A DNA stretch of 64,000 nucleotides from Acidobacteria bacterium UBA2990. GTDB lineage: Bacteria > Acidobacteriota > Vicinamibacteria > Vicinamibacterales > UBA8438. The stretch spans positions 156,244 through 220,243 of the forward strand of contig DEAE01000012.1 of assembly GCA_002347025.1 (NCBI GenBank), given 5' to 3'. Shown here piece after piece: positions 24,291-33,630 of the stretch. Under the pieces are notes generated by a model, which saw only the letters and a program-made list of their open reading frames with translations, was not told where the DNA came from and made no database searches. Position 1 is the first letter of the stretch. Each line of letters begins with the position of its first letter. A program made the translations under genes and the position numbers.

Positions 24291-27011
24291 ATGCCAGCGA
24301 GGCTAATTTTCCTGTTTGTTGTCCTACTCTTATTCACGGTCATTCCGTCTGCCGTGGAGTTATTGACAGAATGGTTCTGGTTTATCGAGGTCGAATACAC
24401 GGACATTTTTCTCAGAACCTTAATCGCCAAAACCACGCTCGGGGCCCTGGTATTCATTGCGGCCTTAGCAGCCTTAGCTCTGAACTTCAGGCTAGCGCTC
24501 CGGTCATTCATTCGCCCCTATACCCTGTTTCCGGGTAACGGTGAATTTCAACCCATCGTTCTCAATCAGCAACAGATCCAACTTCTAGGAACAACCATCG
24601 CGGCTCTGGTGGCCCTGTTTTTGGGCATCTTTGCATCAAACGAATGGTTGACTTGGCTGCAATTCCGTAACGCCGTGCCTTTTGGGCAGAGTGACCCACT
24701 TTTGGGCCGAGACGTCAGCTTTTATGTGTTCTCCCTGCCGTTCCTCGATGTTCTTCGATATCTGTTCCTCGCGGTCGTCGTGCTTTCTCTCATTGGAGCG
24801 AGCGCTGTCTATATTGCTTGTGGGAAGTTAGGGGTGGCTCCAACACGTGGCCTAGTAGTCGACACCGATGCAAGACGCCATCTTGGGTTCCTCATCGCTG
24901 GGTTTTTTGTCCTACTGGCTTGGGGTGCCTACCTCGATATACCACGAACTCTAACCACATCCGCCGGTATCCTTCATGGGGCTTCGTATGTTGACGTCAT
25001 GTTGCAGATCCCGTTGCTCCGCCTTCTGGTGTTCGCGGCCTTGGCCGGAGCGGGACTTAGCATTTTCACGGCTATCACACAAAGAAACCAACCTCTCTTG
25101 GTCGGTGCTGGACTCTACGTGGTCCTTTCGATTGGTGGCAACCTCGCCGGAGTGGCACTGCAGCGACTAGTTGTGACACCAGACGAACAACAGCGAGAGG
25201 CTCCATATATTACTCACAATATCTCGGGAACACGACAGGCGTTTGGGCTTGAATCAATCGAGGCACGGGAGCTTTCTGGAGACGCCACGCTGACGCGGAC
25301 GGATATTGAAAATAACCAAGAAACGATCACTAACGTCCGACTCTGGGATCATGAACCGCTACTCGACACCTTCAGCCAAATACAGGAAATCCGAACTTAC
25401 TATGACTTCGCGTCGGTAGACAACGACCGCTACTTCATCGACGGTGAGTACAGGCAAATTATGCTCTCGAGCCGTGAATTGAATTCAGACAGTCTACCTA
25501 ACCGATCATGGATCAACGAACGGCTCCAGTACACCCACGGCTTCGGAGTTGCGATGGGCCCGGTGAACCAAGTGACCCAGGAAGGGCTTCCAGTTCTGTT
25601 TATCCAGGATTTACCACCCACTTCATCGGTGGATATGGACATCGAGCAACCTAGTATTTACTTCGGAGAATTATCCAACGATTATGTGATTGTTAACACC
25701 AACACTGATGAATTCCATTACCCGGAAGGCGATGACAACGTATCGACCCGTTACGACGGTGTCGGTGGAGTACCGATTTCTTCCCTGGCCAAGCGGTTGT
25801 TGTTCGCCGCCCATTTTCGAGCCTATGAAATTCTCGTAAGCGGACAACTCGGTAACGAGAGCCGGATTGTGTTTCACAGAAACATTCTCGACCGCGTAAC
25901 CAACATCGCTCCTTTTCTCCGTTATGACTCCGACCCCTATCTCGTAATTTCCAATGGGCGGTTGGTTTGGATGATGGACGCTTATACCGTCAGCAACCAA
26001 TATCCGTATGCCCAGCCGGCTACCAGCAGAATTAACTACATCCGGAATTCCGTGAAAATCGTCATCGACGCTTATGACGGCACCATGACGTTTTATCTAG
26101 CCGATGCCGATGAACCAATCGCGAAAACACTTCAATTAATTTTTCCAGATTTGCTCAAGCCACTCGACGAGATGCCCGAAGATCTGAGACGGCATATTCG
26201 ATATCCAGAAGGGCTGTTCTCGCTCCAGACATCTATTTACTCCACCTACCACATGGGCAATCCTGTGGTCTTCTACAACCGAGAGGACGAATGGGAGGTT
26301 CCGGTTATTGACAACGAGCAAATGGAACCCTACTACACAATCATGCGACTCCCTGGAGAATCGCAAGCCGAATTCATCCAAATGCTGCCCTTTACACCTA
26401 GGGGCAAGAATAATCTAGCCGCCTGGATGGTAGCGCGGAGCGACGGAGACAACTACGGGAAGATGGCAGTGTTTCAGTTTCCCAAGCAGAAAGTTGTATT
26501 CGGACCGAGTCAAATTGTAGCCCGTATCAACCAAGACCAAGACATTTCCCCGCAGCTCACACTATGGGACCAACAAGGTTCAGAAGTGATCCAAGGCACT
26601 TTGCTTGTGATTCCTATCGAAGAAGCACTGCTCTACGTTCGACCTCTTTATCTCCGAGCCTCTGGAGGTCGGATTCCAGAACTGAAGCAAGTGATCGTAG
26701 CGTATCAAAACCAGATTGTGATGGAAGAAACACTAGACCAAGCCTTGAACCAGATATTTAGAGATGACCAATCTGAACCACCTCTCGACTTGCCAGCCAA
26801 TGCGCTTGTCGCCAGCCTAGAAACAGTGTCGTCTGAAGTCCTAGGCTCATCCGAGACAATTGGCACGGAACAACAGCCACTGGTGGTGCGGGCTGGGGAT
26901 CACTATAGGCGGGCACTGCTAGCCCAACGCGAAGGTGACTGGGCTGAGTACGGACAGGAAATTGAGCGGCTGGGGGAAGTACTTGAACAAATGGCCTCAG
27001 AATCGAATTAA
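24291..27011 (+). CDS. UPF0182 family large membrane protein
   Basis: 906 residues. The N-terminal 330 or so hold about seven membrane helices (for example LIFLFVVLLLFTVIPSAVELL), followed by a long extracytoplasmic domain with the family's conserved segments: WDHEPLLDTFSQIQEIRTYY, DVDRY-like SVDNDRYFIDGEYRQ, and ATSRINYIRNSVKIVIDAYDG. UPF0182 proteins occur in actinobacteria, cyanobacteria and others and have no settled function. A Glu-rich coil ends the chain. The ATG at 24291 begins within the first helix, as expected for the family. Confidence 0.9.
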   Translation: MPARLIFLFVVLLLFTVIPSAVELLTEWFWFIEVEYTDIFLRTLIAKTTLGALVFIAALAALALNFRLALRSFIRPYTLFPGNGEFQPIVLNQQQIQLLGTTIAALVALFLGIFASNEWLTWLQFRNAVPFGQSDPLLGRDVSFYVFSLPFLDVLRYLFLAVVVLSLIGASAVYIACGKLGVAPTRGLVVDTDARRHLGFLIAGFFVLLAWGAYLDIPRTLTTSAGILHGASYVDVMLQIPLLRLLVFAALAGAGLSIFTAITQRNQPLLVGAGLYVVLSIGGNLAGVALQRLVVTPDEQQREAPYITHNISGTRQAFGLESIEARELSGDATLTRTDIENNQETITNVRLWDHEPLLDTFSQIQEIRTYYDFASVDNDRYFIDGEYRQIMLSSRELNSDSLPNRSWINERLQYTHGFGVAMGPVNQVTQEGLPVLFIQDLPPTSSVDMDIEQPSIYFGELSNDYVIVNTNTDEFHYPEGDDNVSTRYDGVGGVPISSLAKRLLFAAHFRAYEILVSGQLGNESRIVFHRNILDRVTNIAPFLRYDSDPYLVISNGRLVWMMDAYTVSNQYPYAQPATSRINYIRNSVKIVIDAYDGTMTFYLADADEPIAKTLQLIFPDLLKPLDEMPEDLRRHIRYPEGLFSLQTSIYSTYHMGNPVVFYNREDEWEVPVIDNEQMEPYYTIMRLPGESQAEFIQMLPFTPRGKNNLAAWMVARSDGDNYGKMAVFQFPKQKVVFGPSQIVARINQDQDISPQLTLWDQQGSEVIQGTLLVIPIEEALLYVRPLYLRASGGRIPELKQVIVAYQNQIVMEETLDQALNQIFRDDQSEPPLDLPANALVASLETVSSEVLGSSETIGTEQQPLVVRAGDHYRRALLAQREGDWAEYGQEIERLGEVLEQMASESN

Positions 27012-27063
27012 ACGGTACAAAATGTGAGGACATCAACTTACAAATCTCGAGGAGAAAAGAAGT

Positions 27064-28371
27064 ATGCAGAATAAACACATTGCCCTTCTACTTGGGTCGG
27101 CAGCAATCGTCGCAACCGGATGCGGCGGGGAACCACCGCCAGTCGAAATTACCCCGGGGTTACACGCCTTCGTGGGTGCCACACTCATCGACGGCACCGG
27201 CGGACCAGTGATGGAAGATGCAGTCCTTATAGTCCGAGACGGCCGCATTGAGGCTACAGGAACCCGCGTCGACGTCGAAATCCCGGCTGATGCCGAACAA
27301 ATCGATGTCACCGGCCGAACCATCATTCCCGGCCTTATCAACGCCCATGGTCACGTAAACAACGTGAGAGGCCTTGAAAGCAGTCCGGACTTCTACACGG
27401 AGGAACATGTTGAGAACCAGCTCGGGCTGTACGCTCGCTATGGAGTCACCACGGTTTTCAGCCTCGGCGGAGACGGCCCCGAAGGCATGGCAGTGCGAGA
27501 CCGACAGAACAGCTCTGACCTAGACCGGGCTCGACTATACGTCGCCGGAGACATCGTAGTGGGTCCGAGTCCAGAGGAAGCCCGCGAACAGGTAAACGCG
27601 GTCGCTACCAGCGGTGCTGATGTTGTCAAGATCCGGGTCGACGACAACCTTGGCTCAACGACCAAAATGACAGAGGAAACCTACCAAGCTGTCATCTCAT
27701 CATCCCATGAACAGAATCTGGATCTAACCGCCCACATGTACTACCTTGAGGATGCAAAAGGTTTGCTGGAGGCCGGGGCCGACCTGCTCGCTCATAGCGT
27801 ACGAGACACCGCCGTAGATGATGAATTAATTGCGCTACTCCGCAGTTCTGGAGCTTGTTACTCGCCGACCCTGATGCGTGAGGTCTCCACTTACGTCTAT
27901 GAGACCCGCCCAGAATGGTTCGACGATCAATTTTTCTTGAAAGAAGCAGACCCTACCGTCGTGGCAGCACTAGAGGCTTCTGACTACCAAGAACGGCTGC
28001 AAAATAGCCAGAGTGCGCAAACCTACAAAGCCCAGCTCGAAGTGGCAAAACAGAACCTTAAGGCACTCTCCGATGCAGGAATCCCGATCGCAATGGGCAC
28101 AGACACGGGCCCGACAGGTCGGTTCCAAGGGTATTTTGAACACGGAGAACTCGCGTTGATGGTCGAAGCAGGGCTAACGCCGATGCAGGCAATCGTCGCA
28201 TCTACATCTGATGCGGCCAACTGCATGGATGTTGGGACAGACCTCGGCTCACTTGAAGCTGGAAAATGGGCTGATTTCTTGGTTCTTGAAGCGAACCCGC
28301 TTGAGAACATCGCCAACACCCAGTCGCTTGAGTCTGTCTACATCGCGGGCAACACGGTTCCAGGAGTGTAA
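27064..28371 (+). CDS. Lipoprotein amidohydrolase
   Basis: 435 residues with a lipoprotein signal (lipobox ATGC at residues 17-20, CGGE following). The amidohydrolase fold is shown by the N-terminal beta part (VGATLIDGTGGPVMEDAVLIVRDGRIEATG), the metal motif in GLINAHGHVNN, a further histidine in LTAHMYYLE and LAHSV, the catalytic aspartate in GTDTGPTGRF, and the C-terminal LEAGKWADFLVLEANPLE. This subfamily includes prolidase- and imidazolonepropionase-like hydrolases; substrate unknown. Ribosome-binding site GAGGAG is ten bases upstream. It lies 52 bases after the UPF0182 gene. Confidence 0.88.
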   Translation: MQNKHIALLLGSAAIVATGCGGEPPPVEITPGLHAFVGATLIDGTGGPVMEDAVLIVRDGRIEATGTRVDVEIPADAEQIDVTGRTIIPGLINAHGHVNNVRGLESSPDFYTEEHVENQLGLYARYGVTTVFSLGGDGPEGMAVRDRQNSSDLDRARLYVAGDIVVGPSPEEAREQVNAVATSGADVVKIRVDDNLGSTTKMTEETYQAVISSSHEQNLDLTAHMYYLEDAKGLLEAGADLLAHSVRDTAVDDELIALLRSSGACYSPTLMREVSTYVYETRPEWFDDQFFLKEADPTVVAALEASDYQERLQNSQSAQTYKAQLEVAKQNLKALSDAGIPIAMGTDTGPTGRFQGYFEHGELALMVEAGLTPMQAIVASTSDAANCMDVGTDLGSLEAGKWADFLVLEANPLENIANTQSLESVYIAGNTVPGV

Positions 28372-28721
28372 TCACAGGCCCAACAGGCCCTGTGGCAAAA
28401 CACCCGCTGCCCTAGAATCCCAAGGGAGCACCAGATTATCCCCGTGAGCTGGGGTAGCGGGAACTCCATGACAAAACAGATTTAATAGATTCAGAGGATC
28501 GATTTCCAATAATCTGCCCATTGCAGCGAATGGGCTCAAACTCAGCTTCGAAGATATTTTTGTGGGGCGGCTGATGACCCGTGCAAAGCTTGTACATCAA
28601 AACCACCCGACAAGCTCTAGGAGTGGTCGGCATTTGTAAGTGGTTGGACCCTTATGGATTGCCCCTCTTTGGGTCGATTGACACGAAGTAGGGCCTTTGG
28701 TGAAAGCGAGGCTAGAATCAG
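28372..28721. other. Intergenic region, no gene seen
   Basis: A stem-loop (CACAGG...CCTGTG with an inner CC/GG pair, about 28373-28395) directly follows the amidohydrolase stop and may end its transcript, though no U-run follows. The rest has no coding-like frame. A GAGG eleven bases before the next ATG is the only candidate ribosome-binding site. Confidence 0.4.
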
Positions 28722-29690
28722 ATGAAACCTTACACATTCGTTCCACTGGTCATCCTTGGGGTGGTGCTCAGCTTGCCGACATCATCAGACGGCCAAACTT
28801 GGGACCCTCCTCGCCTCGCCAATGGTCACCCAAATATCAACGGTATGTGGAACAACGTCGGCTCGTCCCACGTGCCCCTAGAATTACCGGCCGAACTTGC
28901 AGGAAAAACACTCTCGGAAGAGGAGCGCCTTGCGCTGTTCACGTCGCGTTCGAACCGAGCGAAGGCCGTCGAATGGCAGGGCCATGAGGCTAGCAGAGGC
29001 GTGGGAGCCTACGCAAACTACTGGTTCGATTGGTTCTGGAAAGAACCGGTAGCTGGAGAGGCGCCGGCACTGGTTATTAATCCCGCGGACGGCCAAGTAC
29101 CTGCAATGACATCAAACGCCCAAACAAGCGTTCAGTACTATCGGGAACACCTACACGATGTGGCCTCCAACATGGAATCAGGTGACCGATGCTTGTCACG
29201 TGGTGTTTTTGGGATGATGATGCCGACTGCCTATAACAACGGCAAACTAGTCATCCAGACTGAAAACCACATCATCATTCACAGTGAGATGATCCACAAC
29301 GCTCGAATCATCTCAGTCGACTCTAACCCACATGTGCATTCGAACATCACCCAGTGGGAAGGGAACCCACGGGGTTGGTGGGAGGACAATACTCTCGTAG
29401 TTGAGTCGACCAATTTCAAGGAAGTGGGTAACATGCGGGCACCGGGTTCGCGGGCACCTCAACATGAGGGTCGGAGGATGGTTGAAAGGTTCACTTTTTC
29501 CGATGAGAACACCCTGAACTATGAACTCACGGTTGAGGACCCGGAAACCTATTTGGAACCATGGACAGTCGCCTTCCCATATAAAAGGGATGATGACTAC
29601 CAACAGTTCGAGTACGCGTGTCACGAAGGAAACTGGGCTGTACCCAACTCTCTCAGCGGCGCAAGAACCGAGGAAGCGATAGGCCAGTAA
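28722..29690 (+). CDS. Secreted protein of an Acidobacteriota-typical uncharacterised family
   Basis: 322 residues with a signal peptide (1-24). Distinct motifs: GHPNINGMWNN at the mature N-terminus, a YWFDWFW aromatic patch, NPRGWWEDNTLVVESTNF, and FEYACHEGNWAVPNSLSGARTEE at the end. The same architecture occurs in the gene at 32427-33467 (RPDLQGVWD, YNNYWFDRG, SRGRWDGDTLVVETMNF, YACHEGNYGMQNLLAGAR), so the two are paralogues. Families of this kind are abundant in Acidobacteriota next to quinoprotein dehydrogenases; function unassigned. The TAA overlaps the start of the PQQ dehydrogenase (TAATG), which points to joint action in the periplasm. Confidence 0.8.
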   Translation: MKPYTFVPLVILGVVLSLPTSSDGQTWDPPRLANGHPNINGMWNNVGSSHVPLELPAELAGKTLSEEERLALFTSRSNRAKAVEWQGHEASRGVGAYANYWFDWFWKEPVAGEAPALVINPADGQVPAMTSNAQTSVQYYREHLHDVASNMESGDRCLSRGVFGMMMPTAYNNGKLVIQTENHIIIHSEMIHNARIISVDSNPHVHSNITQWEGNPRGWWEDNTLVVESTNFKEVGNMRAPGSRAPQHEGRRMVERFTFSDENTLNYELTVEDPETYLEPWTVAFPYKRDDDYQQFEYACHEGNWAVPNSLSGARTEEAIGQ

Positions 29691-31498
29691 TGGTGCAAAG
29701 ACACAAGGACGCAAGTGGGTCTGTAGCCAAAGCTCACCACATGGCAGTGGTGGCGCTCGCCGTATTCTCCGCCGTCACGGGTGCCGCACTGGCACCAGCA
29801 GGGGCCCAACCGACTGAACCCGATTGGGTCAGCCAAAACCTCAACCTCGACAACAATCGGTTTGCACCATTCGATGGAATCAATAGCACCAACGTTAGCC
29901 AACTAACCGAGCGATGGTCATACCAGGTTGAGGCCGCTGATAACATCGCGCAAGTCACACCGCTTGTGGTAGATGGTGTGATGTATCTTCACTCGCGATC
30001 GACGCTCTTCGCGCTAGACGCCGCCACTGGCACAGAACGATGGCGGGCCGTCCTAGACGCCGGATCACAAGGCGGAAGCCCGGTCAGGGGACCGACCTTC
30101 GCTGGTGGCAACATCTACGCCTACCGCGGAGCCGACCTCTATGCAGTTAACGCTCAAGATGGGACACCCGTCGAGTCTTTCGGGGACCAAGGCGTGCTAC
30201 CGGTCGTCAGTGCTGCCCTGCAGATGAAGTATCCGGACGACTATCCACCTAACCTCGATCCTGTGAGTATTGGCTACCGCATCACTACCCCACCCGCCTA
30301 CCATGAAGGCACAATGTATGTGGCCGCTGCACTATCAGAAGGGCATATTCCCGGTGGGTTAGTCATTGCCACTGATTCTAATACTGGCAACATCCAGTGG
30401 GTGTTCAACACCATTCCACAGGGCCCACAAGACGCAGGATGGGAGATCGCCAGAGATACGTGGGGGGGCGGGGCTCGAGCCGGCGGTGGAATATGGACAC
30501 AACCAGCCGTTGACCCAGACCTCGGGCTGGTTTACGTCAACGCAGGCAATCCGTCGCCGGACTATGACGGGTCAGCCCGCGTCGGAATCAACCTGTTTAG
30601 CAACAGCACTATAGCGCTCGATTTAGAAACAGGCTCGCTCCGCTGGTACTTCCAAGCAGTCCATCACGATTTGTGGGATTGGGATCACGTCACCGGACCC
30701 GTGTTGTTTGACGTGACAGATAAAAATAACCAGCTCGTCAAAGGAATTGCAGCCGCTGGGAAAAACTGCCTATTCTACATGTGGGATCGTGAGACAGGCG
30801 CCCCGCTCCATGCCATGGTTGAAACTGTCGTACCCACCGAAACCGACGTACCTGGTGAGGAAGTGTGGCCAACACAGCCAATTCCCCACAACGCCGATGG
30901 AGTACCCATGACTCCACTTTGTGCAACCTTTGTAGAGCTGGACGATCCAGAATTGGCTGAACGGTCGAGTCAACTTTATGCTCCTTATTGGATCAACAAG
31001 GAGATCATTGTTCCGCACGGCGGGTCAAGCTTTGGGTCACCTTCATTCAGCCCCCGCACGGCGTTGGTATACGTCACTGGGAAAAATGGTGCCATTTCAC
31101 TAGTCGTCAACCCTGTCGGCGACACACTTGAGCCAGGGCCGGACTCACGTGGCCACACCGAAAGCTTCTCAAGCCTTGATCGGCTCAGTGAAGCATTCCC
31201 ACCCCAAGTCACAGTGTCAGCCTACGATCCGGTCACAGGTCGGCAGTCATGGCAAACCGTGTTGCCCGCACTAACAGCAATTGGTGCCAGTGGCAATATG
31301 GTCACTGCGGGAGACCTGGTGTTCCAAGGAGTCGAGGATGGTGGGTTCTATGCCCTTGACGCTGAAACCGGAGAGGAACTGTTCCAGTTCGAAGCACCAC
31401 GTCCAATCAGGGCAAGCCCAATAACTTATATGGTCGACGGTAAACAGTACGTGACGGTCGTCGCCACGAACACTGTCGTTACTCTCGGATTACCTTAA
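29690..31498 (+). CDS. PQQ-dependent (quinoprotein) dehydrogenase, membrane/periplasmic
   Basis: 602 residues from the ATG at 29690, which shares a base with the stop of the upstream gene; the frame is open further upstream inside that gene. A signal-like helix (about 18-38) precedes an eight-bladed propeller with repeated W-motifs such as FALDAATGTERWRAVL, ALDLETGSLRWYF and DPVTGRQSWQTV. PQQ contacts are suggested by GGGARAGGGIWTQP and HHDLWDWD. It oxidises an alcohol or sugar in the periplasm and passes electrons to quinone or cytochrome. No cytochrome c domain and no pqq synthesis genes are in the window. Substrate unknown. Confidence 0.9.
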   Translation: MVQRHKDASGSVAKAHHMAVVALAVFSAVTGAALAPAGAQPTEPDWVSQNLNLDNNRFAPFDGINSTNVSQLTERWSYQVEAADNIAQVTPLVVDGVMYLHSRSTLFALDAATGTERWRAVLDAGSQGGSPVRGPTFAGGNIYAYRGADLYAVNAQDGTPVESFGDQGVLPVVSAALQMKYPDDYPPNLDPVSIGYRITTPPAYHEGTMYVAAALSEGHIPGGLVIATDSNTGNIQWVFNTIPQGPQDAGWEIARDTWGGGARAGGGIWTQPAVDPDLGLVYVNAGNPSPDYDGSARVGINLFSNSTIALDLETGSLRWYFQAVHHDLWDWDHVTGPVLFDVTDKNNQLVKGIAAAGKNCLFYMWDRETGAPLHAMVETVVPTETDVPGEEVWPTQPIPHNADGVPMTPLCATFVELDDPELAERSSQLYAPYWINKEIIVPHGGSSFGSPSFSPRTALVYVTGKNGAISLVVNPVGDTLEPGPDSRGHTESFSSLDRLSEAFPPQVTVSAYDPVTGRQSWQTVLPALTAIGASGNMVTAGDLVFQGVEDGGFYALDAETGEELFQFEAPRPIRASPITYMVDGKQYVTVVATNTVVTLGLP

Positions 31499-31548
31499 AA
31501 CTGATAATATCCGGCACTCAACGACGCTGCCAGTGCCCCGAGACATCC

Positions 31549-31589
31549 ACACCTGCTACCGACGGCTTCAGGCTGCCGGTAGCAGGTGT
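31549..31589. terminator. Strong bidirectional hairpin between convergent genes
   Basis: A perfect 13-bp inverted repeat (ACACCTGCTACCG at 31549-31561, CGGTAGCAGGTGT at 31577-31589) with a 15-base loop separates the ends of the PQQ dehydrogenase and DUF1080 genes. No T-run is present on either side, so termination would be non-canonical or the stem protects the 3' ends. Confidence 0.65.
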
Positions 31590-31598
31590 CTGGACGGA

Positions 31599-32183
31599 TC
31601 ATAGCCCCCTGATCATCACATTTCTGAATTTGACAACACCAGCACCATACTGCAGAGCAATGGGTCCATCGGCAAACTGAGAATCCTCAACATCAACCAT
31701 CTCAGCACCGTTCAACCAGACCCGTAAACGCGGCCCTTGGGCCACGATTTCGTAAGTGTTCCATTGGCCTGGACTATTAATGACACTCGATGGCGCGGCA
31801 ATATGAACGATCCCGCCTGTCCGATACGTTTGATCGGCTCGGGTATCATAGATATTCACTTCGTAGGAATTTCTGTCGTTCACTGTCTGCGGATCAGCAC
31901 AGCGGATAAAGATCCCACTATTGGCCGGTTCGTCAACCCAGTACTGTAGTGTCAGCTCAAAATCACCATAGGATTCTGGAGTCACCAAAAAGCCACTACC
32001 ACTATCAGCTTGCACAGCTCCGCCAACCAATTCCCAGTTAGCATTACCAACCAGATTCCATCCATTCAATGTCGACCCGTTGAAAAGAGTCGTCCACCCA
32101 TCCTGCGCCAGCGCAGGCCCAGGCTGCAAGATCGCAAGAGCGGCGGCAGCAAGTGAAAGACTAAAAGCACATCTGCGTTTCAT
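31599..32183 (-). CDS. Secreted DUF1080 (3-keto-disaccharide hydrolase-like) protein
   Basis: 194 residues from the ATG at 32183. The upstream ATG at 32189 is only three bases after AGGAG, whereas 32183 has a nine-base spacing. A signal peptide (cleavage after ALA, about residue 26) precedes a concanavalin-like beta-sandwich with the family signature WTTLFNGSTLNGWNLVGNANW, the GSGFLVTPESYGDFELTLQYW strand pair, NSGIFIRC and a C-terminal IALQYGAGVVKFRNVMIR. DUF1080 domains bind or cleave sugar derivatives such as 3-ketosugars. Next to a quinoprotein dehydrogenase, a role in handling oxidised sugars is plausible (inference). Confidence 0.9.
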   Translation of the reverse strand: MKRRCAFSLSLAAAALAILQPGPALAQDGWTTLFNGSTLNGWNLVGNANWELVGGAVQADSGSGFLVTPESYGDFELTLQYWVDEPANSGIFIRCADPQTVNDRNSYEVNIYDTRADQTYRTGGIVHIAAPSSVINSPGQWNTYEIVAQGPRLRVWLNGAEMVDVEDSQFADGPIALQYGAGVVKFRNVMIRGL

Positions 32184-32265
32184 TGACATATTCTCCTCTT
32201 GTTCATGTTTCTCAATAAACCTCAAGCCAAATCTGGCAGAAGGCCCATCCAGAATGGATTTCTAA

Positions 32266-32297
32266 GGCTACCAGCCAAATGATTAGGCTACCAGCCA
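32266..32297. repeat. Two tandem copies of a 12-base hairpin repeat
   Basis: GGCTACCAGCCA occurs at 32266-32277 and 32286-32297, a 20-base period. Each copy can fold as GGCT-ACC-AGCC. They sit in the 240-base spacer between the DUF1080 gene and the secreted-protein gene downstream of 33467, which are on the same strand. Confidence 0.6.
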
Positions 32298-32426
32298 GGC
32301 GATCAAGCCAATTAACCAAGGACGCCGCAACAGTAGCACTTTCGCGACGAACATGCATCCAGTGCCTCCGCAGCCACGAAAGTACAGATAACTCAAGAGC
32401 CAAACACCAGCCGTGATTGACCAGAG

Positions 32427-33467
32427 TTACTGCTCTTTTCCGATGTTCTCTTCCACCCGCGCCCCAGCCAGCAAGTTCTGCATGCCGTAATTCCCCTCGT
32501 GGCAAGCGTACTCGAACACAGGAGCGGCCCCTCGCTTCATTGGTAGTGCGGCCGTGAATGGGGTAGCAAAACTCGACAGGTCATTTACTGTGAACTCATA
32601 GAGCAAGGTATCCGCATCCAGGCGGCGGAACCGCTCAGTCAAACGCATAGTTGCACCAGTGCCAATCGAGGTCCTAACCGACGGACTGAAGCTTGAGGTA
32701 TTATTTGTGAAATTCATCGTTTCCACTACCAAAGTGTCCCCGTCCCAACGACCACGCGAACTACCCATCCATTGACGGACACTGTCTGGTAATTGGGCAC
32801 GACCATCAAGTGGCACAATACGAGAGTCATGCACCATCTCGTTCAGAATAACGACATGGGTGTCGGTCTGGAAAATCTGAATGTTCTGGTTGTATCCACC
32901 AGGCACAATGGGGGGACCGGTGTTAAAACCCAGAAGGCAGCGCTCGGCAAGTCCGCGGTCCTCGGGGCCATCGCTTGCAATCCCTCCAACACGGAAGCGA
33001 ACCGGTCTTTGAGGAATTCTAGCGGGATCGGAATCATCGCCGCCCTGGTGTAGCACGCCTGCTCGCGTCTCCGGCAAACGGCCATCCATGGGTTCAACAA
33101 TGAGTGAAGTTCGCCGGTCACCTACTACGGTAGCTCCTCGGTCGAACCAATAGTTATTGTACCCACCTACATTCCCACCAACCGGAAGCGGCTCCGTACG
33201 AACTTCACTTGGCTGGTCCGCTTCGACTGCACGTTTTACCGCATTCGCTTCAATTTCGGCGGCCTCCTCAGCGGTCAGCAAGCCCTGATCAGCTCTCTCT
33301 GTAGGTCGCTGGAGCGGAGTCAACGTCCGAAAATCCCAGACACCCTGCAGATCAGGTCGCCCGTCAGGTAATCGCGGGCTCTCAGTAATTGGCTGAGCAG
33401 TCAAAGGAATCCGCAAGCCAACAAACAACAAAAGCAAAATTACCACCCTGTACCGTTGATTTCTCAT
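32427..33467 (-). CDS. Secreted paralogue of the 28722-29690 protein
   Basis: 346 residues with a signal peptide (1-24, ending TAQ). It carries RLPDGRPDLQGVWDF at the mature start, a charged helical stretch (LLTAEEAAEIEANAVKRAV), the aromatic YNNYWFDRG, HVVILNEMVHDSRIVPLDGR, GRWDGDTLVVETMNFTN and the ending FEYACHEGNYGMQNLLAGARVEE. The GxPDLxGxW beginning and the CHEGNY end define the family; no catalytic function is known to me. It flanks the PQQ/DUF1080 pair on the opposite side from its paralogue and is on the other strand. Confidence 0.8.
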   Translation of the reverse strand: MRNQRYRVVILLLLFVGLRIPLTAQPITESPRLPDGRPDLQGVWDFRTLTPLQRPTERADQGLLTAEEAAEIEANAVKRAVEADQPSEVRTEPLPVGGNVGGYNNYWFDRGATVVGDRRTSLIVEPMDGRLPETRAGVLHQGGDDSDPARIPQRPVRFRVGGIASDGPEDRGLAERCLLGFNTGPPIVPGGYNQNIQIFQTDTHVVILNEMVHDSRIVPLDGRAQLPDSVRQWMGSSRGRWDGDTLVVETMNFTNNTSSFSPSVRTSIGTGATMRLTERFRRLDADTLLYEFTVNDLSSFATPFTAALPMKRGAAPVFEYACHEGNYGMQNLLAGARVEENIGKEQ

Positions 33468-33630
33468 CTCACACTCCAGTCATCCGCCCTGCTTGGGTCC
33501 AGCGAACTCCCAAACCCTACATGGGCCGAAAAACTTCAAGGCACCCAGTAGTTCTATGCTCATAGATCCTGGGCCGACCAACACGGAGGAGCCACGGTCA
33601 TTCAACGACAGACATGACGCCACAGTTAGG

